Assembly (NCBI GenBank): GCA_001510135.1
Contig: LFER01000009.1
Span: 37,806-101,805, forward strand
Reading direction: 5' to 3'
Source of the DNA: Alphaproteobacteria bacterium casp-alpha6
Lineage (GTDB): Bacteria > Pseudomonadota > Alphaproteobacteria > Rhodobacterales > Rhodobacteraceae
DNA length: 64,000 bases
Shown: one piece after another, positions 19,536-27,572 of the stretch
Position numbering within the stretch: position 1 is the stretch's first letter
Layout: each line of letters starts with the position of its first letter
Notes under the pieces: generated by a model
Databases searched by the model: none
The model's input: only the letters and a program-made list of their open reading frames with translations
Told to the model about the DNA's origin: nothing
Translations under genes and position numbers: made by a program

Positions 19536-19973
19536 ATGTTTGCCAATTTATTAAAAACACTTCTAGGACCTCAGGCGGAAGAGCTCGCACCCAGCGACGC
19601 CCGCGTTGCGATTGCCGCACTGCTGGTACGGGTGGCGCGCTCCGACAATGATTACGCTGCTGCAGAAATCGCAAAAATTGATCGGGTTCTGTCAGCCCGT
19701 TTTGGGATTGATCCGCATCAAGCTCAGGATTTGCGAGCTGAGGGGGAAATTCTTGAAAAGGAGGCTCCTGACACCGTTCGCTTCACCCGTGCAATTAAGG
19801 ATGCCGTTCCGTATGTGGATCGGGTGGGCGTTATTGAGGCACTCTGGCAAATCGCGCTGGCCGATGGGGAACGCGACGCAGAAGAAGATGCATTGTTGCG
19901 CCTTGTCACGAATTTATTGGGTGTTTCCGACGTGGAAAGCGCAGCCGCCAGAAAACGGGTGAGCGGCACGTGA
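19536..19973 (+). CDS. TerB-like (tellurite-resistance TerB family) cytosolic protein
   Basis: About 145 residues of helical, metal-binding TerB-like fold: 'ALLVRVARSDNDYAAAEIAK' and 'ALWQIALADGERDAEEDALL' are the two repeated acidic helices seen in the family. A GTG at 19524 overlaps the DUF1330 stop and gives four more residues; I prefer the ATG at 19536 ('MFANLLKTLLG') because related proteins begin there. The gene overlaps the next by four bases (GTGA). No other ter gene is present, so a role in tellurite resistance is not implied. Confidence 0.75.
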   Translation: MFANLLKTLLGPQAEELAPSDARVAIAALLVRVARSDNDYAAAEIAKIDRVLSARFGIDPHQAQDLRAEGEILEKEAPDTVRFTRAIKDAVPYVDRVGVIEALWQIALADGERDAEEDALLRLVTNLLGVSDVESAAARKRVSGT

Positions 19974-20701
19974 TTGCAACCCTTCCCATGTATGACCGCG
20001 CAGAAACAGCGGCTCATAATGATATATTTTGGTCGGCAATTAAAACGGCGCTTGGCTTTGGGCCTGACCGGCTATCGCGCACAGAGAATCTTTGGTCGCT
20101 GTGGCAAAACGAGGATCTCGTTTTCGCTCAAACCTGCGGCTTGCCCTACCGTAAATACCTTTTCGACAAAGTTCACTACGTTGCTACACCCGATTATGGG
20201 CTTCATGGATGCCCGCCGGGATATTATAATAGCCTGTTTATTTCATACGAAAATCAGGAATTGAGCAAAGCTGCTCGGGGTACATTCGCGTTTAATGAAA
20301 CGCTCTCACAATCGGGTTGGGCAGGCCCTATGTGTCATCTGGACACATTAAATCTAAGCCCAAAGGCTGTCGTGAAAACGGGAAGCCACGTCAATTCGGC
20401 GCGTGCTGTGGCAGAAAAACAGGCCGACTTTGCCGCGATTGATGCGCAGAGCTGGCGCATGATCCAAACACATGATCCATTTGCCAAATCGCTCTTGGTT
20501 ATCGGCGAAACCGCTCCCGTTCCGGGCTTGCCGTTTATCTGTGGAAAGAAACTTGATCCTGATGCCGTCTGTGCCGCAATCGAAACTGCGATTCTCAATC
20601 TTGAGGAGAAGACCAGAGAAGCGCTTTCTTTGAAAGGTGTAGTCCGGATTGATCCCCAAAGATATTTAGAGATGCCGACTCCCAGACGAGGGTTTGAATA
20701 G
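19970..20701 (+). CDS. PhnD-like phosphate/phosphonate-binding-fold protein without signal peptide
   Basis: A 243-residue protein of the PhnD/SBP family: 'IATLPMYDRAETAAHNDIFW' at the N-terminus, 'LVFAQTCGLPYRKYL' and 'KQADFAAIDAQSWRMI' are typical. Unlike true transport receptors it starts directly with the first beta-strand and has no signal peptide, which suggests a cytosolic ligand-binding protein. The GTG start overlaps the TerB-like stop. No phosphonate transporter or C-P lyase gene is in the window. The ligand is unknown. Confidence 0.75.
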   Translation: MIATLPMYDRAETAAHNDIFWSAIKTALGFGPDRLSRTENLWSLWQNEDLVFAQTCGLPYRKYLFDKVHYVATPDYGLHGCPPGYYNSLFISYENQELSKAARGTFAFNETLSQSGWAGPMCHLDTLNLSPKAVVKTGSHVNSARAVAEKQADFAAIDAQSWRMIQTHDPFAKSLLVIGETAPVPGLPFICGKKLDPDAVCAAIETAILNLEEKTREALSLKGVVRIDPQRYLEMPTPRRGFE

Positions 20702-20721
20702 ACGCGATTTAGACATGATTT

Positions 20722-20745
20722 TGCAAAATTTGATCAAATTTTGCA
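20722..20745. promoter_or_regulatory. Perfect 24-bp palindrome, putative operator of the ABC-puu operon
   Basis: The half-site TGCAAAATTTGA is followed at once by its exact reverse complement, giving 24 bp of perfect dyad symmetry with a TGATCA core. It ends two bases before a candidate -35 box (20748) and 69 bases before the first gene of the importer/polyamine operon. The core resembles operators of GntR/FadR-like regulators, but no such regulator gene is in the window. Confidence 0.6.
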
Positions 20746-20747
20746 GT

Positions 20748-20775
20748 TTGCACATTGCCTTGGTGGATTTATAAG
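20748..20775 (+). promoter_or_regulatory. Candidate promoter of the ABC-puu operon
   Basis: TTGCAC and TATAAG are spaced by 16 bases, about 40 bases before the GTG start at 20814. The perfect palindrome abuts the -35 element on its upstream side, a position that could serve an activator or a repressor. Called by eye only. Confidence 0.4.
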
Positions 20776-20813
20776 ACCTAAACTCTCGATATCTTATAAC
20801 TGAAGAGTCCCAC

Positions 20814-21590
20814 GTGCCCGACACAGACCCCGTAATTTCGATCGAAGACCTGCACAAGTCCTACGGCGCGCTTGATGTGCTCAATGGTGTGAGCCTGAGT
20901 GCAAAACGGGGCGAAGTCGTATCTCTTATCGGCTCTTCGGGATCGGGGAAATCGACTCTCTTGCGCTGCGCCAATCTTCTGGAATCCCCGCAACAGGGCG
21001 AAATCCTGTTCAAAGGCGAACCCGTCCGATGGACGGGAACAGGAACAGCACGCCGTCCGGCGGATGCGGCACAGGTCTTGCGCATTCGCACCAATCTTTC
21101 GATGGTGTTTCAGCAGTTTAACCTCTGGTCCCATATGACCATCCTGCAAAATGTAATGGAAGCGCCTGTCAGTGTGCTAGGGCATCCAAAAGAAGATACG
21201 AAACGCGCGGCGCTGGCCTATCTTGAAAAGGTCGGCATTGCAGAAAAGGCTGATGCCTATCCCGCGCATCTTTCCGGTGGACAACAACAACGCGCCGCAA
21301 TTGCGCGCGCGCTGTGCATGGAACCGGAAGCGCTTTTATTTGATGAACCCACTTCTGCGCTTGACCCGGAACTGGAACAAGAGGTGGTGCAGGTCATCAA
21401 AAGCCTTGCCAAAGAGGGGCGAACCATGCTGATAGTCACCCATGACATGCGCCTTGCATGGGATGTGTCAGACCATGTGGTCTTTTTGCACCAAGGTTTG
21501 ATTGAGGAAGAAGGCGCACCAGACGAGGTATTTGGGCATCCAAAATCTGAACGGTTACAACAATTCCTGAAATCCACACTGGCCGCATGA
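20814..21590 (+). CDS. Amino-acid/polyamine-type ABC transporter ATP-binding protein (HisP-like)
   Basis: ATPase of a polar-amino-acid-type importer, 258 residues. Walker A 'GSSGSGKSTLLRCANLLES', signature 'LSGGQQQRAAIARAL', Walker B 'ALLFDEPTSALDPE' and the switch His in 'LIVTHDM' are all intact. The insert 'VRWTGTGTARRPADAAQVLR' is like that of HisP/OccP proteins. The start is GTG at 20814. It leads an operon with its binding protein, two permeases and gamma-glutamylation genes, so the substrate may be a diamine, polyamine or basic amino acid. Confidence 0.92.
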   Translation: MPDTDPVISIEDLHKSYGALDVLNGVSLSAKRGEVVSLIGSSGSGKSTLLRCANLLESPQQGEILFKGEPVRWTGTGTARRPADAAQVLRIRTNLSMVFQQFNLWSHMTILQNVMEAPVSVLGHPKEDTKRAALAYLEKVGIAEKADAYPAHLSGGQQQRAAIARALCMEPEALLFDEPTSALDPELEQEVVQVIKSLAKEGRTMLIVTHDMRLAWDVSDHVVFLHQGLIEEEGAPDEVFGHPKSERLQQFLKSTLAA

Positions 21591-21625
21591 ACCGGCCGGC
21601 ATTTCCAACCCAAGGGAGTAAACTG

Positions 21626-22339
21626 ATGAAAAAACTCTTACTGACTACTACGGCACTCGTCCTGACAGCAAGTCTTGGCTTTGCTGACGTCATTCGCATG
21701 GGAACAGAGGGCGCTTACCCTCCGTACAACTTTATTAATGATAAAGGCGAAGTTGACGGATTTGAACGCGAGCTTGGAGATGAGCTTTGCAAACGCGCAG
21801 GGCTGACCTGTGAATGGGTTACAAATGACTGGGATACGATCATTCCAAACCTTGTCTCTGGAAACTACGACACAATCATTGCCGGTATGTCCATCACGGC
21901 AGAACGCGATGAAGTTATCGATTTCACAAGCAGCTACACACAGCCTGATCCCTCAGCCTATCTTGCATTGTCGGCTGATGTGGATCTTGCAGGAGGTGTA
22001 ATTGCGGCGCAGTCCAACACCATCCAAGCAGCACATATAGCCTCTACCGGTGCAACTCTGGTGGAATTCCCGACCCCCGAGGAAACCATCTCGGCTGTAC
22101 GCAACGGCGAAGCGGATGCAGTTTTGGCAGATAAAACATATCTTGCACCGATTGCCGCAGAAAACGCCGATCTGGTCTTTGCGGGCGGCGATATTATGCT
22201 GGGTGGCGGTGTCGGCATGGGCATCCGCGAAAGCGATACAGAGCTGAAAGCCAAGTTTTCAGCAGCCATTGACGCAATGAAGGCAGATGGATCGCTGAAT
22301 GCACTGATCGTAAAATGGGAAATTGGTGCAACATTTTAA
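21626..22339 (+). CDS. Periplasmic solute-binding protein, polar amino acid type (SBP family 3)
   Basis: Receptor of the importer, 237 residues. It has a Sec signal peptide ('MKKLLLTTTALVLTASLGFA') followed by 'IRMGTEGAYPPYNFINDKGE' and 'GFERELGDELCKRAGLTCEW', the standard pattern for lysine/arginine/ornithine/histidine or opine receptors. The track ORF starts at 21587, overlapping the ATPase stop; the ATG at 21626 behind AAGGGAG gives the clean signal peptide. A terminator-like hairpin follows, likely giving more receptor than permease mRNA. Confidence 0.92.
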   Translation: MKKLLLTTTALVLTASLGFADVIRMGTEGAYPPYNFINDKGEVDGFERELGDELCKRAGLTCEWVTNDWDTIIPNLVSGNYDTIIAGMSITAERDEVIDFTSSYTQPDPSAYLALSADVDLAGGVIAAQSNTIQAAHIASTGATLVEFPTPEETISAVRNGEADAVLADKTYLAPIAAENADLVFAGGDIMLGGGVGMGIRESDTELKAKFSAAIDAMKADGSLNALIVKWEIGATF

Positions 22340-22348
22340 ATAACGAAG

Positions 22349-22385
22349 CCGGGCAGAGCAAAACTGTGCCCTGCCCGGTATTTTT
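22349..22385 (+). terminator. Intra-operon terminator/attenuator after the binding-protein gene
   Basis: CCGGGCAG and CTGCCCGG form an 8-bp GC stem, extended by a further GCA/TGC pairing towards the loop, followed by TATTTTT. It lies between the receptor and the first permease gene. Such partial terminators are a common way to make receptor in excess over membrane subunits. Confidence 0.75.
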
Positions 22386-22458
22386 CTTGTAAGAGCATAA
22401 GAGGTCGCTCATTTTTTCTTTCTGTTCAGAGCCAGAAACGCTTGGTAGCTTTCAATGG

Positions 22459-23295
22459 TTGCTGTGTTATCTGACCACAATAAAACACTCAGAGCTTTAT
22501 AAATCTGTTTTTGTTGTGTTGCTGTTGTTGGCAATTACTGCGCCGGTCTCTTTGATATTCGGATTTGGCGGTGCGATGGCCGCACGGTCTCGCATCTGGG
22601 TGATCAATGGACTGGGCCGGTTCTACATCGCCATCGTACGCGGTGTGCCCGACATTGCATTTTTCATGTTTTTTGTGATTGCTTTGGATCAGCTTCTGGA
22701 ATGGGTCCGCCACCACGCTTTTTGCCCAGATTGGAGCGATGCAATCTGGCAGGGCAATGATTTTGTGGTCTGTACAGAGGCCAAATTGCCGCTGAGTTCA
22801 GCGCCACAATGGGTGCATGATTCTTATAGTTTCGCCTTGGCGGTATTGACGTTTTCAATTGTTTTTGGAGCCTTTGCATCAAATGTTCTTTTTGGCGCGA
22901 TGCGCGCCGTGCCCGTGGCGCAGATCGAAACTGGCGAAGCTTACGGGATGACGCGCCGACAAACCTTTTGGCGGATTATTGTGCCGCAAATGTGGGTCTA
23001 TGCTTTACCAGGACTAAGTAATCTTTGGATGATCCTTATAAAAGCAACGCCACTTCTGTTTCTTTTGGGGATCGAAGATATCGTCTACTGGGCACGTGAA
23101 CTGGGGGGATCAAAAACATCTAAATTTACCTCCTACCCCCACGGAGACTGGCGGATCTGGTATTTTTTGGGGCTTTTGGTCTTTTACCTAGCTTTTACTC
23201 GGATCTCGGAAATTTTTCTCGACCGGCTCATGGCGCGCCTCACATTCGGTCAGGCCATAGCCGGTGGAGAAGCGCAGCGCAGGGGTGACGCATGA
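22459..23295 (+). CDS. ABC transporter permease (HisQ-like); start uncertain
   Basis: Inner-membrane permease with several hydrophobic segments and the EAA-type loop 'ETGAYG'-like region ('QIETGEAYGMTRRQTFWRII'). The track begins at a TTG (22459) with no ribosome site. The frame stays open upstream, coding 'FCSEPETLGSFQWL' back to 22393, and an ATT at 22411 has AGAGG six bases ahead. The true protein may therefore begin at the rare start ATT, about 16 residues earlier. A 45-residue hydrophilic insert after the second membrane segment is unusual for HisQ. Its stop overlaps the next permease start. Confidence 0.82.
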   Translation: MLCYLTTIKHSELYKSVFVVLLLLAITAPVSLIFGFGGAMAARSRIWVINGLGRFYIAIVRGVPDIAFFMFFVIALDQLLEWVRHHAFCPDWSDAIWQGNDFVVCTEAKLPLSSAPQWVHDSYSFALAVLTFSIVFGAFASNVLFGAMRAVPVAQIETGEAYGMTRRQTFWRIIVPQMWVYALPGLSNLWMILIKATPLLFLLGIEDIVYWARELGGSKTSKFTSYPHGDWRIWYFLGLLVFYLAFTRISEIFLDRLMARLTFGQAIAGGEAQRRGDA

Positions 23296-24098
23296 GCTGC
23301 TGGGACATCATTGCAGATTACGGGTTGCGGTCGATCGGAATAGGTGAGCGGCTGCTGCCACGTAAGGATTTTACGCTTTGCCACCAAGTGACTCTTATTG
23401 GTTCTGGCATGATATGGAACATCTATTTTGGCACTTTGGCGCTTTTAGGTGGTTTCTTTTTCTCTATGGCTCTGGCTTTGGGCAAAGCATCAAGCCATTC
23501 TCTTCTGTCGCGATTGTCAAATTGGTTCATTTTTATTTTTCGCGGTTCCCCGCTCTTCATCCAGTTTTTCTTTGCCTATTTCGGCTTTGTAAGTCTGAAA
23601 GGCACGTTCACCATCTTTACCCCACTTTCCTCTGCATGGCTTGGGGCGTTGTTCGTTTTGTTTTGCAATACTGCCGCCTATGCGGGAGAGATCTTTTACG
23701 GCGCACTCAAAGCGATCCCAAGAGGCGATATCGAAGCCGCAGATGCCTACGGGCTATCGGGGTGGGCACGGTTTCGCAAAATCACATGGCCCACCATGTT
23801 GCGCCTTGGATGGCCTGCCTACACGAATGAAGCGATATTTCTGTTTCACGCTACAACGCTCGTTTATTTTTCGGCATTTCCCACGTGGCAGCAACGCGGG
23901 GACGCGCTTTATTACGCGCGCTACTTTGCCGATAAAACCTTTAATCCTTTTGTGCCTTACCCAATTTTGGCCGGATACTTTATCATACTCACGTTGATCG
24001 TGATTTGGATTTTTGGCTTTATGAACCGAAGATTGAACAGTCACCTGCCCCAAGATCAGCGCACAGGGTTAAAGTTGCGCTTTAACTTTATTCGTTAG
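23292..24098 (+). CDS. ABC transporter permease (HisM-like)
   Basis: Second membrane subunit of the importer, 268 residues, with multiple transmembrane segments and the EAA loop 'GDIEAADAYGLSGWARFRKI' that contacts the ATPase. 'FRGSPLFIQFFFAYFGF' is the classic HisM/GlnP motif. It overlaps the upstream permease by four bases (ATGA). The 100 bases after it carry no recognised signal before the amidotransferase gene, which is probably in the same transcript. Confidence 0.9.
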   Translation: MSCWDIIADYGLRSIGIGERLLPRKDFTLCHQVTLIGSGMIWNIYFGTLALLGGFFFSMALALGKASSHSLLSRLSNWFIFIFRGSPLFIQFFFAYFGFVSLKGTFTIFTPLSSAWLGALFVLFCNTAAYAGEIFYGALKAIPRGDIEAADAYGLSGWARFRKITWPTMLRLGWPAYTNEAIFLFHATTLVYFSAFPTWQQRGDALYYARYFADKTFNPFVPYPILAGYFIILTLIVIWIFGFMNRRLNSHLPQDQRTGLKLRFNFIR

Positions 24099-24201
24099 CT
24101 TTGAGCCCGGGATTTCAAAAGATGCAAAGACGAAAATCAAAAGCACCTCGGAATAAAAACGGTCAATGTTGTGTGGTTTCCCAATGCCTCATGAGGATCA
24201 A

Positions 24202-24888
24202 ATGAAAATAGGAATATTACAAGCCGGACACGCGCCAGATGTGATGATTTCGAAGACCGGAGATTATGGCGAGCTGTTCCAGCAATTCCTCGCAGGAGAG
24301 GGCTTTGACTTTACCGTCTATAGCGTGGTGGATATGGAATTTCCCGCCTCAGCCGAAGAAGCCGAAGGATGGCTCATCACCGGATCGCGCCATGGAGTCT
24401 ATGAAGCACATGATTTCATTCCCCCCCTAGAAACACTCATAAGGGATATTCATGCGCGACGCCTTCCGCTGGCAGGGATTTGTTTCGGGCATCAAATTAT
24501 TGCCCAAGCGCTTGGTGGAAAGGTGGAAAAATATGACGGTGGCTGGTCTGTAGGACATACAGAATATACGTTTGAAGGTCAGACCACGACGCTTAACGCC
24601 TGGCATCAAGATCAGGTGACACTCCCCCCTGCCGATGCTGTGGCAACCGGGTCCAGCCCGTTTTGCAAATTTGCGTTTTTAGAATACGGCGACCATATAT
24701 TTAGCGTTCAGGCCCATCCTGAATTTAACAGTGATTTTGTGGAGGGGCTGATTGATTTTCGCGGTAAAGGCGTTGTGCCAGACCCGCTTTTGAAAGAAGC
24801 CCGAAGCAAACTCCCGCTCAGCAACGACAGCGACCGTATTCGACAAAAAATTGTGACCCTTTTTCAATCTGCAATGGTGAATGTATGA
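24202..24888 (+). CDS. Class I glutamine amidotransferase-like protein (GuaA N-domain type)
   Basis: A 228-residue triad amidotransferase. The nucleophile is in 'PLAGICFGHQIIAQALGG', and the His/Glu pair in 'VQAHPEFNSDFVE'. It resembles stand-alone GMP-synthase-like amidotransferases rather than PuuD. Placed before puuA, it might hydrolyse gamma-glutamyl intermediates in the manner of PuuD, but this is inference from context. The ATG at 24202 has GAGGAT ahead; the track's earlier ATG is less likely. Its stop overlaps puuA by four bases. Confidence 0.85.
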   Translation: MKIGILQAGHAPDVMISKTGDYGELFQQFLAGEGFDFTVYSVVDMEFPASAEEAEGWLITGSRHGVYEAHDFIPPLETLIRDIHARRLPLAGICFGHQIIAQALGGKVEKYDGGWSVGHTEYTFEGQTTTLNAWHQDQVTLPPADAVATGSSPFCKFAFLEYGDHIFSVQAHPEFNSDFVEGLIDFRGKGVVPDPLLKEARSKLPLSNDSDRIRQKIVTLFQSAMVNV

Positions 24889-26258
24889 CCCAATGGCCCG
24901 AAATTTATGAAAAGCTCCCTCAACGCGCAAAGGATTATCTTGAGGGGCGTAAGCTTGACGAAGTTGAATGTATTATTGCCGATATTCCTGGAATTGCCCG
25001 TGGCAAAGCGGTTCCTGCAGCGAAATTTGCAAAACAAACTTCATTTTATCTACCGGATTCCATTTTCTTTCAGTCCATCACTGGGGATTGGAGTGCGGCA
25101 GACGAAGAAGACGAATTCATCGAACGCGACATGATCCTTATTCCCGATTATACGACAGCCACAGCCGCGCCATGGACGGCCGCATCTGATTGGACGTTGC
25201 AGGTGATCCATGATGCCTACGACCGCAAAGGCAACCCCATTCCTTACGCACCACGCAATGTGCTGAAAAAGATTGTAAATCTCTTCCACGAAATGGGGTT
25301 AAAGCCGATTGTCGCCCCTGAAATGGAATTTTTCCTAGTGGGGCGAAATGTTGACCCATCTCAACCCATTGAAGCGATGATCGGTCGCTCAGGCCGGCCA
25401 GCAGCGGCCCGTCAGGCATACTCTATGACCGCCATTGATGAATTTGGCGCAGTGATTGATGACATTTATGATTTCGCCGAAGCCCAAGGTTTTGAAATTG
25501 ATGGGATCACGCACGAAGGTGGTGCGGGGCAGCTTGAGATCAACTTGCGCCATGGCGATCCGGTCAAGCTTGCAGATGAGGTATTTTACTTCAAACGACT
25601 GATCCGTGAGGCGGCGTTAAGGCACAATTGTTTTGCAACCTTCATGGCGAAACCCATTGAAAACGAACCGGGTAGCGCCATGCATATCCACCATTCTCTC
25701 ATTGACATGGAAACCGGAAAGAACGCATTTTCCGGCCCTCAGGGTGGGGAAACCGAACTGTTCTTTAACTTTATCGGTGGGCTTCAGAAATATATTCCCT
25801 CTGCGATTGCTCTGCTGGCGCCTTATGTGAATTCATACCGGCGATATGTGAAAGAATATTCCGCTCCGATCAACCTGTCTTGGGCGCGCGACAATAGAAC
25901 TGCAGGCATCCGCGTACCAATTTCTGGCCCAGAAGCAAAGCGGGTGGAAAACCGGTTGGCCGGGATGGACTGCAACCCCTATATCGGGATCGCTGCATCG
26001 CTGGCCTGCGGGTATCTGGGCATAAAAGAGGAACTGCGCCCTTCCAAACGCCAAAAAGGCGAACCGGATGAGGATGAAAATCAAATCCCGCGTATTATGG
26101 GGGATGCCTTGGATTTGTTTGATGAGGCAGACAAGCTACACGCACTTTTGGGGGAAGATTTTTCACGGGTCTATTCGACGATCAAACGCTCTGAATATGA
26201 CGAGTTTTTGCAAGTCATTTCTCCTTGGGAACGCGAGCACCTTTTGACAAACGTGTGA
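24885..26258 (+). CDS. puuA: Glutamine-synthetase-family ligase, gamma-glutamylputrescine synthetase-like
   Basis: 457 residues of the type I glutamine synthetase fold: 'EMEFFLVGR', 'THEGGAGQLEINLRHGD', 'MAKPIENEPGSAMHIHHSL' (ATP site), and 'DNRTAGIRVPISGPEAKRVE'. It groups by length and motif with PuuA-type enzymes that glutamylate amines rather than with GlnA. In the Puu route it attaches glutamate to putrescine or a related amine brought in by the importer. It overlaps the amidotransferase and is followed four bases later by the oxidase gene. The exact amine is not determined. Confidence 0.85.
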   Translation: MTQWPEIYEKLPQRAKDYLEGRKLDEVECIIADIPGIARGKAVPAAKFAKQTSFYLPDSIFFQSITGDWSAADEEDEFIERDMILIPDYTTATAAPWTAASDWTLQVIHDAYDRKGNPIPYAPRNVLKKIVNLFHEMGLKPIVAPEMEFFLVGRNVDPSQPIEAMIGRSGRPAAARQAYSMTAIDEFGAVIDDIYDFAEAQGFEIDGITHEGGAGQLEINLRHGDPVKLADEVFYFKRLIREAALRHNCFATFMAKPIENEPGSAMHIHHSLIDMETGKNAFSGPQGGETELFFNFIGGLQKYIPSAIALLAPYVNSYRRYVKEYSAPINLSWARDNRTAGIRVPISGPEAKRVENRLAGMDCNPYIGIAASLACGYLGIKEELRPSKRQKGEPDEDENQIPRIMGDALDLFDEADKLHALLGEDFSRVYSTIKRSEYDEFLQVISPWEREHLLTNV

Positions 26259-26262
26259 CCAG

Positions 26263-27567
26263 ATGAATCTTCTTTATGCGAACGATGAAAAGGGAGCCTA
26301 CCCTGCCAGTTGGTATGCTGCGACCTGTGAGTTTTTGGTGCCCTGTCCTGCCGTTGAAGGCGAAAAGACAGCTGATGTTTGTGTGATCGGAGCCGGATTC
26401 ACGGGGCTGTCGGCGGCGTTGCATCTGGCAAAAACGGGACTTAGCGTCATCGTGCTTGACGCGCAGCGCATAGGCTTTGGGGCTTCTGGGCGCAATGGAG
26501 GACAGTTGGGCAGCGGTCAACGCATAGACCAGCGTGATTTGCTTCAGATGTTTGGTGAAGACAGCGCAAGGCGCCTTTGGGAATTGGGCGAAGAAAGCAA
26601 AGCCACAGTGGTTTCCCTTATAAGGGAACATAAAATTGACTGCGCTTTAAAACCCGGAATTGCGCATTTTGGATTTCATGACAAAGATATGCACGACATT
26701 CATGATGAGGCAGAGTTTCTTGCCAAATCCTACGGTTATTCGCAATACCATCCACTAAGCGAAGAGGAGGGTCAAACCCTCTGCCCCTCCCCCGTCTATA
26801 AAGGGGGGGGCATTGACAGGGGCGGTTACCATCTGCATCCTCTTCGCCTTGTCCTTGGGCTTGCAAAGGCCGCACAAGCAGCTGGGGTAAAGATTTATGA
26901 AAATAGTGAGGTCACGGCAGTAGATGAGGGTGCCAAAACCCGCGTTAAAACAGCCAAAGGGACCGTCATTTGCGAAAGAACCATACTGGCCTGTAACGGA
27001 TATTTGGGCAAATTAAATGCCTCTGTTGCGGGACGGGTGATGCCGATCAATAATTTTATCGTGGCAACCGAACCTCTTGGAGATGAGGGCATGCGCGTAT
27101 TGCGCGAGGATATTGCCGTGTCAGATACCAAATTCGTGGTGAATTATTTCCGCAAGTCCGAAGATGGTAGATTGCTTTTCGGGGGTGGCGAAAATTACAG
27201 TTACGCATTTCCCAAAGACATTGCCGCTACTGTACGCAAACCCATGCTCGAGATATTTCCCCACCTCAAAGACGTCCGTATCGACTATGCTTGGGGGGGT
27301 ACTCTGGCCATTACCATGCGCCGTTTACCCTTTTTCAAAAAACTGGGCCCGTCCGTCTACAGCGCTTCGGGGTATTCGGGGCATGGCGTTGGCATGGCCA
27401 TTTTGGCAGGCAAGCTCATCAGCCAAGCTATTCATGGCGACAGCAAGGGATTTGACACATTCGCCAAACTCCCGACTATGCCGTTTCCGGGCGGGCCAAG
27501 GATGCGTTTCCCGCTGCTGGTTTTGGCGATGACGTGGTATAGTTTACGCGACCGTCTCGGGATCTGA
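26263..27567 (+). CDS. puuB: FAD-dependent oxidoreductase, gamma-glutamylputrescine oxidase-like
   Basis: A 434-residue DAO-family flavoprotein. The FAD dinucleotide motif 'VCVIGAGFTGLSAALHLAKT' is at about residue 40 and 'GASGRNGGQLGSGQRIDQR' follows, both typical of PuuB/OrdL enzymes. The C-terminal 'YSASGYSGHGVGMAILAGKL' is also characteristic. It would oxidise the gamma-glutamyl amine to an aldehyde. It is the last gene of the operon and converges on phaR with a five-base gap. No PuuC aldehyde dehydrogenase gene follows. Confidence 0.87.
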   Translation: MNLLYANDEKGAYPASWYAATCEFLVPCPAVEGEKTADVCVIGAGFTGLSAALHLAKTGLSVIVLDAQRIGFGASGRNGGQLGSGQRIDQRDLLQMFGEDSARRLWELGEESKATVVSLIREHKIDCALKPGIAHFGFHDKDMHDIHDEAEFLAKSYGYSQYHPLSEEEGQTLCPSPVYKGGGIDRGGYHLHPLRLVLGLAKAAQAAGVKIYENSEVTAVDEGAKTRVKTAKGTVICERTILACNGYLGKLNASVAGRVMPINNFIVATEPLGDEGMRVLREDIAVSDTKFVVNYFRKSEDGRLLFGGGENYSYAFPKDIAATVRKPMLEIFPHLKDVRIDYAWGGTLAITMRRLPFFKKLGPSVYSASGYSGHGVGMAILAGKLISQAIHGDSKGFDTFAKLPTMPFPGGPRMRFPLLVLAMTWYSLRDRLGI

Positions 27568-27572
27568 TCGGA

